This document shows positions 56,680-63,602 of a stretch of 64,000 nucleotides of DNA, piece by piece. Below the pieces are notes generated by a model. The model searched no databases, was not told where the DNA came from, and saw only the letters and a program-made list of their open reading frames with translations. The translations under genes and the position numbers were made by a program. This DNA comes from an uncultured bacterium (GTDB lineage: Bacteria; Cyanobacteriota; Vampirovibrionia; Gastranaerophilales; Gastranaerophilaceae), in assembly GCA_902763805.1 (NCBI GenBank), contig CACWTN010000003.1, positions 78,243 to 142,242 of the forward strand, given 5' to 3'. The number at the start of each line of letters is the position of its first letter. Positions within the stretch are counted from its first letter, which is position 1.

Positions 56680-57342
56680 TTAACCAAAAGTTTTCTTTAT
56701 GATATTTTCGTTAAATTTGTTATAAATACTTTCTATCTGGGCTTTAGATATCCTGAATAATTTGTCTAAAGTTGCACCTGCCGATCTTTTCCCTGTCCAG
56801 AATTCACAATAACCGTGACCTGAGTTCGGAAGCGGTGCTACTTTGTGAGGCGAATTCGGAAATAGACTGTTAGCAGCGTATCTTAACTTATTTATATCAG
56901 AGTTTTCTCTGAGAATTCTTTCAAATCTGTCAAGATTATCAGGAGTACCTTTGTTTATCGGAAGTGACATTTGTATTGCGCATAATTCTATGTCTTTTCG
57001 TTCAGCAGGCCTGTTGTTTGCAAATATAACCGTTAGATAATCATTGCCGATGCGCGGATTTTGTATATCTTTAATTTTTTTCCCTGAAAACAGCTTGGAA
57101 AATAAGCTATGTTTTTCTTTTACAGGTTCTCCCACCGGTAATAAATTCCTGTAATGGCAGAGCATTACATCTTTGTCATCTTTCAACCTGTTTAAAATAG
57201 TAGATTTTTCCGCAAATTCAACCAGTTGTTTAGAAACCCTGTCTTTTCCGACTTCAAAAAACGGAATTTCATCGATTGTTCCAGGAATTGAAGCTAAATA
57301 ACGGAAATTGCCGTAAAAACTAACGTTGTTGACTGATAACAT
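56680..57342 (-). CDS. Lineage-specific protein, unknown
   Basis: 220 residues from the ATG at 57342, preferred over the GTG three codons earlier because AAGGAGT then lies 7-8 bases upstream. The start MLSVNNVSFYGNFRYLAS has the Asn-rich F-x-G tag. Mixed alpha/beta protein with a conserved-looking GHGYCEFWTGKRSAG near 190. No signal peptide or membrane helix. Not recognised. It is 24 bases upstream of rarA on the same strand and 45 bases after the next gene. Confidence 0.6.
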   Translation of the reverse strand: MLSVNNVSFYGNFRYLASIPGTIDEIPFFEVGKDRVSKQLVEFAEKSTILNRLKDDKDVMLCHYRNLLPVGEPVKEKHSLFSKLFSGKKIKDIQNPRIGNDYLTVIFANNRPAERKDIELCAIQMSLPINKGTPDNLDRFERILRENSDINKLRYAANSLFPNSPHKVAPLPNSGHGYCEFWTGKRSAGATLDKLFRISKAQIESIYNKFNENIIKKTFG

Positions 57343-57386
57343 AACACACACTCCTTACCTAAACAAGCTTATCACGAATCGCTAAA

Positions 57387-58595
57387 TTATGCAATTTTGT
57401 GTTCGTTTTGGTATCTTTTCTTTGTGGCACGAACGGTCATTCCTGAAACGAAGAAGCCCATTACTCCGAGAGCAAAGAGATAAGGAAGTCCGAATATTAA
57501 TCCTTTTTGTTTTACAAGAGATTTAAACTCCTGTTCAACTGTAGTACCTTTTTCTTTTGCCAGTCTTTGTGCAAGTTCACCGAATTTTTCAAACGGTACT
57601 GTTTCATTTTTGTTGTTTAAAATATCCTTACATTTTCCTCTTTTGAAGAGGAAGTTTTTAAACCCTTTTTCAACAAGTTCGCTGCCTGTAATTACATAGA
57701 GTGCTACAAGTGGAAAACGTGTTGCGGTTTCTTTAAGATTTTCTTTTCCTCTGTCTGCAGAAGCTCCGAAATAACCGCAGCCGCCAACAAGAACGCAGGT
57801 TGTAAGCTGACCTTTGCTGAGTACTAATTTACCTTTTGGGCTTTTGTTGAAATCCATGTTGAAGTATTTGTTAACAAAGTTTTTTGCTTTTTCGTTTTTG
57901 GAGAATAATTTATTTCCCGGAGCAACTATAAATTCAGAGATTTTTTGAAGGGTTTTGGATGATTTACCCCTTGATGCGAGAAGTCCTGCAAGTCCTAATA
58001 AACCTGTATAAGTAGCAGCAGCTCCAAGGATATGTTTTTTTGCGCTTGATTTAACCTTTTCCTGATGAGCTTTGTCTTCTTCGTTATGTTCTAAAGAGGC
58101 AATATTTTTGAAATCGCTTTTGTTGAACAGTTTTAATGTCATTAAGTTTTTGATGTAATTAAGAGAATATTCTGTTAAAGGAATCGCTGTTGCGGCAAGT
58201 GCTATTGCGGCTTTTACCGGGAGAACTTTTTTGTTGTTTTCTTTTGCAAGAGAGCTTTTTTCTGCTTTCTTTAAAAGATTAACCCCTGTTTCAGCTACTT
58301 CTTTTTTAAGATTAGAGTCTAAGCCTTTAGAGAACCCTTTTCTTGCAACGTATTCGCCTAATAATACAGGTGAAAGGTATATTAAAGCTTCTTCTGATGT
58401 TTCGAGGAATGTATTTTCGGTTAGGTCTTCAATACTTCTTGAAAAAACAGCTTTCGGGATAAGACAGGTTGAAACATCTTGAATATAACGGGTTGTAGAA
58501 AGACCGGATGAGCTTTCCTGATGTCTGAGAAAGCGTGCTGCGGGTTTAAGTCCTTTCGGTAGTGAGTTGATTAAGATTTTTATGTTATCTGACAT
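57387..58595 (-). CDS. Lineage-specific membrane protein, unknown
   Basis: 402 residues from the ATG at 58595, which has TTGGAGAAAATAAA in front; an ATG 10 codons earlier has no such site. Hydrophobic segments lie near residues 75-90, 140-165, 195-215, 275-290, 300-320 and 375-395. The C-terminal third resembles that of the product at 41-1909 in order of elements: a pore-like Gly-rich helix, a short Arg/Lys loop with ETATR, a helix ending in KGF, a soluble loop, then a last helix and a basic tail. Distant paralogy is inference. Confidence 0.65.
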   Translation of the reverse strand: MSDNIKILINSLPKGLKPAARFLRHQESSSGLSTTRYIQDVSTCLIPKAVFSRSIEDLTENTFLETSEEALIYLSPVLLGEYVARKGFSKGLDSNLKKEVAETGVNLLKKAEKSSLAKENNKKVLPVKAAIALAATAIPLTEYSLNYIKNLMTLKLFNKSDFKNIASLEHNEEDKAHQEKVKSSAKKHILGAAATYTGLLGLAGLLASRGKSSKTLQKISEFIVAPGNKLFSKNEKAKNFVNKYFNMDFNKSPKGKLVLSKGQLTTCVLVGGCGYFGASADRGKENLKETATRFPLVALYVITGSELVEKGFKNFLFKRGKCKDILNNKNETVPFEKFGELAQRLAKEKGTTVEQEFKSLVKQKGLIFGLPYLFALGVMGFFVSGMTVRATKKRYQNEHKIA

Positions 58596-58751
58596 TTTAT
58601 TTTCTCCAATACAAATTAGTGACACTCATTAAAGACTGCCCTGATATTTGTATTGTGGTATTGAACAACATTGAAACAAGGGCAGTTAAACTAGCTGCGC
58701 CACCAATAATTATTCAATTTTAGAGAATTGTTGCTATTCATTTTATCCCTT

Positions 58752-58783
58752 TGACCTTGTATCGATATATCGATACAAGGTCA
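58752..58783. repeat. Perfect 32-bp palindrome
   Basis: TGACCTTGTATCGATA followed immediately by its exact reverse complement, with no spacer. It lies in the gap between dut and the membrane protein gene, about 160 bases before the latter's ATG on the minus strand. Zero-spacer symmetry suits a dimeric protein-binding site better than an RNA hairpin. Confidence 0.95.
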
Positions 58784-58807
58784 TTATAAAATACATGAAT
58801 AAGAAAG

Positions 58808-58843
58808 TCAAGTGGTATGAATCAGAAAATTCATACCACTTGA
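58808..58843 (-). terminator. Terminator after dut
   Basis: A 14-bp perfect stem TCAAGTGGTATGAA / TTCATACCACTTGA with an 8-base loop, 23 bases after the dut stop. On the minus strand it is followed by CTTTCTTATT. Confidence 0.7.
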
Positions 58844-58865
58844 TAGAAACATATTTTCTTAGACT

Positions 58866-59300
58866 TTATTTTCCGGTAGAACCGAAACCGCCGGCTCCTC
58901 TTTCGGTGTCAGAGAGTTCTGTGACAACTTCGATTTCAGCCTGTTCGTATTTTGCGATAACCATCTGAGCGATACGTTCTTCGGGTTGGATAGTGTATGC
59001 TTCGTTCGAGATATTTACGATAGGTACGCAAACTTCACCTCTGTAGTCTTCGTCGATTGTTCCGACGCAGTTGATTAAACTGATACCGTGTTTAATTGAC
59101 ATGCCTGAACGTGGACGGATTTGAGCTTCGTATCCGTGTTCAAGTTCTATTTTAAGTCCTGTCGGTATAAGTTTTCTTTCTAACGGCTGGAGTGTAATCG
59201 GTTCTGAGATAGCTGCGCATAAGTCCATGCCGGCAGCGCCTTTAGTTTTGTATTCGGGAACGGATTTATTATGTTCCAATCTTTGAATTTTCAAAATCAT
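58866..59300 (-). CDS. dut: dUTP diphosphatase (dUTPase)
   Basis: Hydrolyses dUTP to dUMP, keeping uracil out of DNA and feeding thymidylate synthesis. Trimeric all-beta fold, 144 residues. Five motifs: AAGMDLCA (1), PRSGMSIKHG (2), GTIDEDYRGEV with the catalytic Asp (3), RIAQMVI (4) and RGAGGFGSTG (5). AAGGAGAG precedes the ATG. Single gene with its own terminator. Confidence 0.96.
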   Translation of the reverse strand: MILKIQRLEHNKSVPEYKTKGAAGMDLCAAISEPITLQPLERKLIPTGLKIELEHGYEAQIRPRSGMSIKHGISLINCVGTIDEDYRGEVCVPIVNISNEAYTIQPEERIAQMVIAKYEQAEIEVVTELSDTERGAGGFGSTGK

Positions 59301-59322
59301 AAATCTCTCCTTGTTATGGTCT

Positions 59323-59366
59323 ATTCTCCCCTGCCCAACGGTTAAGGGTAGAGGTGAGGGTGTAAA
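59323..59366. repeat. CCCTCACC-type repeat upstream of dut
   Basis: TCTCCCCTGCCCAACGGTTA followed by AGGGTAGAGGTGAGGGTG; on the minus strand this reads CACCCTCACCTCTACCCTTA and then CCGTTGGGCAGGGGAGA. Same family as 54529-54566. It lies between the dut start and the small tagged protein. Confidence 0.5.
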
Positions 59367-59384
59367 TAATCATTAAAAAACAGT

Positions 59385-59588
59385 TTATGCAGTAATAATT
59401 GTTTTTCCGTCAATAACCTGTTTTGGGAAAATAGTAAGAGTTTCAATACCCATATTTTTTCCTGTTTTTTTAGCCGGTTCAATTTCAGGTTTAGTAACAG
59501 GTTCTTCGTCGTTGTTAGCTTTGAAGTTCATATATTTATTAGCATACTCTATAAATAAATTTCTTTGTGAAATAGCTGATACTTTCAT
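59385..59588 (-). CDS. Small tagged protein, unknown
   Basis: 67 residues. The N-terminal half, MKVSAISQRNLFIEYANKYMNFKANNDEE, has the tag pattern ending N-F-K-A, exactly as in the first gene of the window. The rest is Lys/Pro-rich. No membrane helix. The ribosome binding site is AAAGGGATTATC. Possibly a minimal tagged protein; function unknown. Confidence 0.55.
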   Translation of the reverse strand: MKVSAISQRNLFIEYANKYMNFKANNDEEPVTKPEIEPAKKTGKNMGIETLTIFPKQVIDGKTIITA

Positions 59589-59713
59589 GATAATCCCTTT
59601 AATTAAAATAATAATTCCGTTTATTATTGTTATTCAGATAAGGCTCGAAGTCAATAATATATAAAAGTTTGTAACGAAAAAATGTTTGTGTTAGTATATG
59701 TTTGTAGGGGGTA

Positions 59714-59760
59714 AATCCTCACCCGAACCCTTCGAGTAAATGTAAGAAGGGGCAAGGGGA
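59714..59760. repeat. CCCTCACC-type repeat before tRNA-Leu
   Basis: CCTCACCCGAACCCTTCGAG followed by AAGAAGGGGCAAGGGGAAGG. Degenerate family member with complementary C-rich and G-rich halves. Confidence 0.45.
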
Positions 59761-59827
59761 AGGAACGCAAGTTCCATTCCGCCTGTTGAAACTGACAACG
59801 GACGGGAAATGTGAAAATTTAATATTT

Positions 59828-59912
59828 GTCGATGTGGCGGAATCGGTATACGCGCACGTTTGAGGGGCGTGTGGAGAAATCCTTGGGGGTTCAAGTCCCC
59901 CCATCGACACCA
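59828..59912 (+). tRNA. tRNA-Leu (anticodon GAG)
   Basis: 85 bases including an encoded CCA. Acceptor GTCGATG/CATCGAC, discriminator A. The anticodon stem CACGT/GCGTG encloses TTGAGGG, so the anticodon is GAG (CUC/CUU codons). Long variable arm; T-arm GGGGGTTCAAGTCCCCC. Its last 20 bases (59893-59912) recur downstream (see the repeat entries), marking it as an integration anchor. Confidence 0.95.
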
Positions 59913-59987
59913 TAAAGCAGATTGAGGCTTGTCCTCTAATCTGCTTTATAGTTCAAGGGTCGGGCTTTAACCACCTTTTTGGGGGTT

Positions 59988-60230
59988 CAGCGACTTGCGA
60001 GCAGAGGCTGGAGTGCTTTTGCGAAAAGAACCGAAGTTCTTTGAAGCAAAACGCGTGGCACGTTTAATGCGAGCGCAGCAAGACAGCGGATTTTGGCAAG
60101 GCTGGAGCGAAAGCGGAACGCCGTCCAAGTGAGGAAACTGTAATGAGTGACAATTTCTCGAAAGAGAAATGAAACGAAAGAAAGTTTACGAACTGCCAAT
60201 AATCCAAGATAAGTCCCCCCGTCGACACCA
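59988..60230. repeat. R0: G/C-rich block ending in a copy of the tRNA-Leu 3' end
   Basis: The last 20 bases (60211-60230, AAGTCCCCCCGTCGACACCA) match the tRNA-Leu 3' end in 19 of 20 positions. The preceding 220 bases are G/C-rich filler starting with TTCAGCGACTTGCGAGCAGA, related to the insert in copy R2 and to the rplC-rplD spacer. The 343-base stretch 59913-60255 thus contains no gene. Confidence 0.75.
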
Positions 60231-60255
60231 ACCTACTAGCTCCCCTATATTCAGT

Positions 60256-60774
60256 TTAAGGCATTTTTTTATCTAATAAATTTTTTCTGTATTTTTCTAA
60301 TTTTAAGTTTTCTTCTGCTCTTATGACGTTTCTTTTTGACATATCGTATATTATTCCTTCTGCAACATGTAGCTTCCTTCTAGCTTTAATAATCTCGTCT
60401 TCTAATTTAGTAAACCTTTTATCCGCATTTATTATTGGCATTCTCATATGCTGATTTATTGCATCCATTAAATATTGATTAAATGCCATTTGCCACTTTA
60501 GTGAATCTATAATATCTGCCTTTTCCGGTAATTTTGGTTTTGGTCTTCCTGTTAAATATTCACGTTTAATATCCAGTAGTGAATCTAATTCTTGTTGTGC
60601 TTTTTCTAAATTAGAATGAGAAAATTCAACGGAATCTTTTTCTAATTGTTCTTTTGCTATTTTTAGTTCGCTTTGAGCTTTTTTCACTGGAGAAGAATTA
60701 CATGAAGTTATCATTCCGCCAAACATTCCAAGGCATAACATTAAGCCAAAAGTATTTTTTGAAGTCACTTTCAT
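60256..60774 (-). CDS. Lipoprotein with coiled coil
   Basis: 172 residues. A signal peptide with lipobox (MITSC, Cys at about residue 25) marks a lipoprotein. The mature part is a long charged coiled coil (QSELKIAKEQLEKDSVEFSHSNLEKAQQELDSLLD, and a second one after residue 125). AAGGAAATAAAAATG-type ribosome binding site. It is cargo between copies R0 and R1 of the tRNA-end repeat. Confidence 0.75.
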   Translation of the reverse strand: MKVTSKNTFGLMLCLGMFGGMITSCNSSPVKKAQSELKIAKEQLEKDSVEFSHSNLEKAQQELDSLLDIKREYLTGRPKPKLPEKADIIDSLKWQMAFNQYLMDAINQHMRMPIINADKRFTKLEDEIIKARRKLHVAEGIIYDMSKRNVIRAEENLKLEKYRKNLLDKKMP

Positions 60775-60860
60775 TTTTATTTCCTTCTATATTTGTAAAT
60801 TATTAATTATACATATAAACAATGCTAAATATTTTTTTTGCTACTAAATAAAATAAGTAT

Positions 60861-60882
60861 GTAGGTTGGGTGAAACCCAACA
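60861..60882. repeat. GTAGGTTGGG stem-loop
   Basis: GTAGGTTGGGTGAAACCCAA with a perfect TTGGGT/ACCCAA stem. Same family as the stem-loops at 40467, 41411, 41573 and 41859. Confidence 0.6.
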
Positions 60883-60883
60883 A

Positions 60884-61048
60884 TTAATTATGTTCCAAAC
60901 CTAATATTATCCTAAGATTATAATATGTCTGTGTATCCAACTTCATAAGCAATATCAACCTGTGATAGATATTGTCAGAGCCAATATACTGTGATACAAT
61001 TTCTTTGTCGCAGGGTTCCAGAATAGTAACCTTAACGACACCATTATT
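60884..61048 (-). repeat. R1: ~165-bp repeat with tRNA-Leu-like end and conserved minus-strand frame
   Basis: On the plus strand it ends AGTAACCTTAACGACACCA (61025-61043), matching ACACCA and most of the acceptor of tRNA-Leu. On the minus strand the frame reads NNNGVVKVTILEPCDKEIV, then NIYHRLILLMKLDTQTYYNL, stopping at 60884. This copy alone stays open upstream to a Met at 61087 (67 residues). The same frame is recognisable in R2, R3 and R4. GGTT...AACC around the core forms a short hairpin. Confidence 0.75.
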
Positions 61049-61060
61049 ATTGACAGTATT

Positions 61061-61273
61061 ATGTATAATTTTTTGACACTTATACAAATCATATTACCAA
61101 TAGCCTTTTTAGTATACACTTTTGTTATATATTGGAATGGCGACAGACATACAGAAACAGGACTTGCGAAAATTGCATTAACATCTCAAGCAAGTAATGA
61201 ACTGTTTGTTGCCATAATTGTTTTCATTATTTTACAGCTTTTGGTATCATATTTAATGAAAAAAATTAAGTAG
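61061..61273 (+). CDS. Small membrane protein (cargo between R1 and R2)
   Basis: 70 residues with two hydrophobic helices (about 5-24 and 47-66) joined by a polar loop with DRHTETGLAK. It begins just after R1 and ends inside the first bases of R2, so the repeats fit tightly around it. Not recognised. Confidence 0.5.
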   Translation: MYNFLTLIQIILPIAFLVYTFVIYWNGDRHTETGLAKIALTSQASNELFVAIIVFIILQLLVSYLMKKIK

Positions 61274-61490
61274 AACAATCTTCAAACCCTAAAATCATTC
61301 TAAGATTATAATAAGTCTGAGTGTCTAATTTCATAAGCAATATCAACTTATGGTAAATGTTGTACTTATTACCTAAATTTGCTATAATCTTTTTGTCGCA
61401 GGGTTCCAGCGACCTGCGAGCAGAGGATGAAAGCGTAAGCGTATCCGTTTAATGCGAGCAGGTCAAGACAAAATAGTAACCCCGTCGATA
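61266..61490 (-). repeat. R2: tRNA-end repeat with a G/C-rich insertion
   Basis: Same repeat as R1. The minus-strand frame gives EPCDKKIIANLG, NIYHKLILLMKLDTQTYYNL, and stops at 61266. The end core is AGTAACCCCGTCGATA (61475-61490). About 62 bases (61410-61471) are inserted between GGGTTCCAG and the core. They start CGACCTGCGAGCAGAGGATG, like R0, and break the frame. The stop of the cargo gene upstream overlaps its left end. Confidence 0.75.
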
Positions 61491-61503
61491 ATTTAATTAA
61501 ATA

Positions 61504-61546
61504 AAAAATGGTTACAATGTATAAATATTGTAACCATTTTTGTTTT
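61504..61546. terminator. Terminator between R2 and the alcohol dehydrogenase gene
   Basis: AAAAATGGTTACAAT pairs with ATTGTAACCATTTTT (15 bp, 8-base loop), followed by GTTTTTA on the plus side and preceded by an A-run that serves the minus strand. It ends the minus-strand alcohol dehydrogenase transcript. Confidence 0.75.
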
Positions 61547-61558
61547 TATTTTTCGTTA

Positions 61559-62767
61559 TTATAAACAACAACTATATAATGATTCTTTATAAATAGCAGA
61601 TACCGATTCTTTTGTTGCTTTTGTCGGAGCTATGCCTAACAAACCGTCAAGGGAAGGAGTTGTAAAAGCTAATTCTGTAAGCTTTTTAACATCTGACTCA
61701 CTAAAACCTTCATCTGATAATTTGTTTGGTACATCTACTGATTTAAGCCATTCATAAACACCTTTTGTAGCCTTATCTGCTGTTGATAAATCTTTGACAA
61801 TCGGTTCTAAAATATATTTAAGAGTTTCTGCTTTAGCTGCATATATATTTTTGATAACAGCAGGTAAAAGAATCGCAAGTCCCAAACCATGGGAGAAATC
61901 AGGTTTAATTGCACTCAAAGGATGTTCAAGTGCGTGGGTATAATGTAATAAACCGTTATCAAAAGCAACTCCACCCATTAAAGCAGCATAACATAAATAA
62001 TATCTTGCTTCTCTATCTGCAGGGTCTTGTATTGCTTTTGGAAGATATTTACCAACAAGCTCAATAACCTGTCTTGCCAAAGTAACCGAATATGGTGAAG
62101 CAACAGTTGAAGTTGCAGCTTCCACAACGTGATTTACGGCATCAATTGACACGTATCTTGTTTGCTTTGGTGAAAGTCCTGTCATTAAATCAGGGTCATC
62201 AATTGCATATTCAGGATAAATACAATCGTAAGCAATTGCAGGTTTGTAGTTTTTATCTAAAATAGTAGCTACTGCAAATCTGTTAGTTTCACTTCCTGTT
62301 CCGTGTGTTAAGTTTATTGCGACTATCGGAGCAGCTTCTGTTGGTGCGAATTTAAAAGTATATAAATTACTTCCTGTTTCATTAGGATATTTTAAAAGAA
62401 TAGCAACAGATTTACCCGCATCTGTAGGAGAACCGCCGCCAATTGTAATAACTGCTTTTGCCCCAAATTCGATTGCCATTTTTGCGGCTTCATCTATCGC
62501 ATCTGTTGTCGGGTTGGGTGTAACTTTATCGTAGTTTATATAACCAATGTTGTTTTCTTGTAATGCTTTTTCTACTACAGACCACGCACCTGTTGATTTG
62601 TATGCATTTCTGCCTGACATTACAATAACTTTATCAATGCCTCTTTCTGAATAAATTTTTGCAATATCGTTAATTTTCTGTATTGCACCACAACCAAAAT
62701 AAACGCAAGTTCTCGTTCTGATTTCCATAACATCATTAATATTTAAATCATTTTCCCAATTACTCAT
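61559..62767 (-). CDS. Iron-containing alcohol dehydrogenase (group III)
   Basis: 402-residue NAD(P)-dependent alcohol or aldehyde oxidoreductase with an Fe/Zn site. N-terminal IRTRTCVYFGCGAIQKIND; dinucleotide motif GGGSPTDAGKSVAILLKYP; NLTHGTGSETNRFAVAT; metal ligands in the region SIDAVNHVVEAATS and HYTHALEHPLSAIKPDFSHGLG (His residues). Length is normal. AGGAGTATTTAT precedes the ATG. It is the only ordinary metabolic enzyme among the cargo and is in the opposite orientation to the other plus-strand cargo genes. Substrate not assigned. Confidence 0.92.
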   Translation of the reverse strand: MSNWENDLNINDVMEIRTRTCVYFGCGAIQKINDIAKIYSERGIDKVIVMSGRNAYKSTGAWSVVEKALQENNIGYINYDKVTPNPTTDAIDEAAKMAIEFGAKAVITIGGGSPTDAGKSVAILLKYPNETGSNLYTFKFAPTEAAPIVAINLTHGTGSETNRFAVATILDKNYKPAIAYDCIYPEYAIDDPDLMTGLSPKQTRYVSIDAVNHVVEAATSTVASPYSVTLARQVIELVGKYLPKAIQDPADREARYYLCYAALMGGVAFDNGLLHYTHALEHPLSAIKPDFSHGLGLAILLPAVIKNIYAAKAETLKYILEPIVKDLSTADKATKGVYEWLKSVDVPNKLSDEGFSESDVKKLTELAFTTPSLDGLLGIAPTKATKESVSAIYKESLYSCCL

Positions 62768-62869
62768 ATAAATACTCCTTCTTTTGTTACCGATTATATT
62801 TTATATGTAATATTAATGTTTTGCAATTGAATATTACCTTTTTGTAATAATGCACAAAATACTGATATA

Positions 62870-63037
62870 TCATTTCTTTGCTGTATACCTTAACACAATT
62901 CTCATATTAAAATATTCCTGTGTAGCCTGTTTCATAATGTGAACTATTTGCTGATAAATATTGTCAGGGAGTATATCTTGTGATAGAATTTCTTTGTCGT
63001 TGGGTTCCAATATAGTAACCTCGTCGACACCATTTTA
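62870..63037 (-). repeat. R3: most divergent copy of the tRNA-end repeat
   Basis: The core AGTAACCTCGTCGACACCA (63014-63032) matches TCGACACCA of tRNA-Leu. The minus-strand frame is NGVDEVTILEPNDKEILSQD, then NIYQQIVHIMKQATQEYFNM, stopping at 62870; an in-frame stop lies just before NGVD. Many residues differ from R1 but hydrophobic positions are kept. Together with the ADH upstream region it accounts for the gap 62768-63083. Confidence 0.75.
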
Positions 63038-63083
63038 ATTATTTAAAGGCAGTAATTGCATCCTAGAAATAAGGACTAAATAT

Positions 63084-63401
63084 ATGATATCTAATTTAAT
63101 TTATATGTTATTTGGTATTTTGTTGATATTCTTTTATTTTTGGGGAACGGAACACAATATAATAGCTTTAATTTTTGCAATCCTTCTTTTTCTCTTTGGA
63201 TTAGTTTGTTCCATATTTAAGCAAAAATTAATACGGAATATTGTGAATGCCTTATTCTTTATACTTTTGGGATTATCATTTTTTATATTATATCTATGTA
63301 ATGAAGAATACAAAGGCATTGGTAGTATACAATTAGGTTCTATTTTTGTTTTAATCGGTATTATTTCATTAATATTAGCACTTAAGTCAAAAAAGGATTA
63401 A
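63084..63401 (+). CDS. Small membrane protein (cargo between R3 and R4)
   Basis: 105 residues with four hydrophobic segments (about 3-20, 26-44, 50-70 and 80-100). Very AT-rich. Its stop codon overlaps the left end of R4 by three bases, as the 70-residue cargo does with R2. Not recognised; not obviously a holin. Confidence 0.55.
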   Translation: MISNLIYMLFGILLIFFYFWGTEHNIIALIFAILLFLFGLVCSIFKQKLIRNIVNALFFILLGLSFFILYLCNEEYKGIGSIQLGSIFVLIGIISLILALKSKKD

Positions 63402-63562
63402 TTTATTTCTAACCTAAATATTACTCGAATATTGTAGTACGTCTGAGTATCCAGTTTCATAAGCAATATCAACCTGTGATAAATGTTGTACTTATTACCT
63501 GAATTTGTTATAATTTTTCTGTCGTAGGGTTCTATATTAGTAACCCCATCGATACCATTTTA
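63398..63562 (-). repeat. R4: tRNA-end repeat
   Basis: Core AGTAACCCCATCGATACCA (63539-63557), 5' side GGGTT and 3' AACCC forming a 5-bp stem around CTATATTAGT. The seven bases CATCGAT differ from the tRNA-Leu acceptor strand CATCGAC at one position. Minus-strand frame: NGIDGVTNIEPYDRKIITNS, then NIYHRLILLMKLDTQTYYNI, stopping at 63398, with a stop just before NGID. Confidence 0.75.
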
Positions 63563-63602
63563 ACTAACAAAAGTTGGAAGTCAACCAAGAAAGAGAGTTT
63601 AT

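Noticed and set aside
59987..60199. 70-codon minus-strand reading frame in the R0 block
   Set aside because: It lies wholly in the G/C-rich repeat, has Ser/Arg/Leu-heavy composition unlike the other genes and no ribosome binding site.
60884..61087. 67-residue minus-strand frame of R1 as an independent gene
   Set aside because: Its tail recurs in R2-R4 without a start, and its first 20 residues are unique flank. I treat it as part of the repeat until a full-length parent is found.
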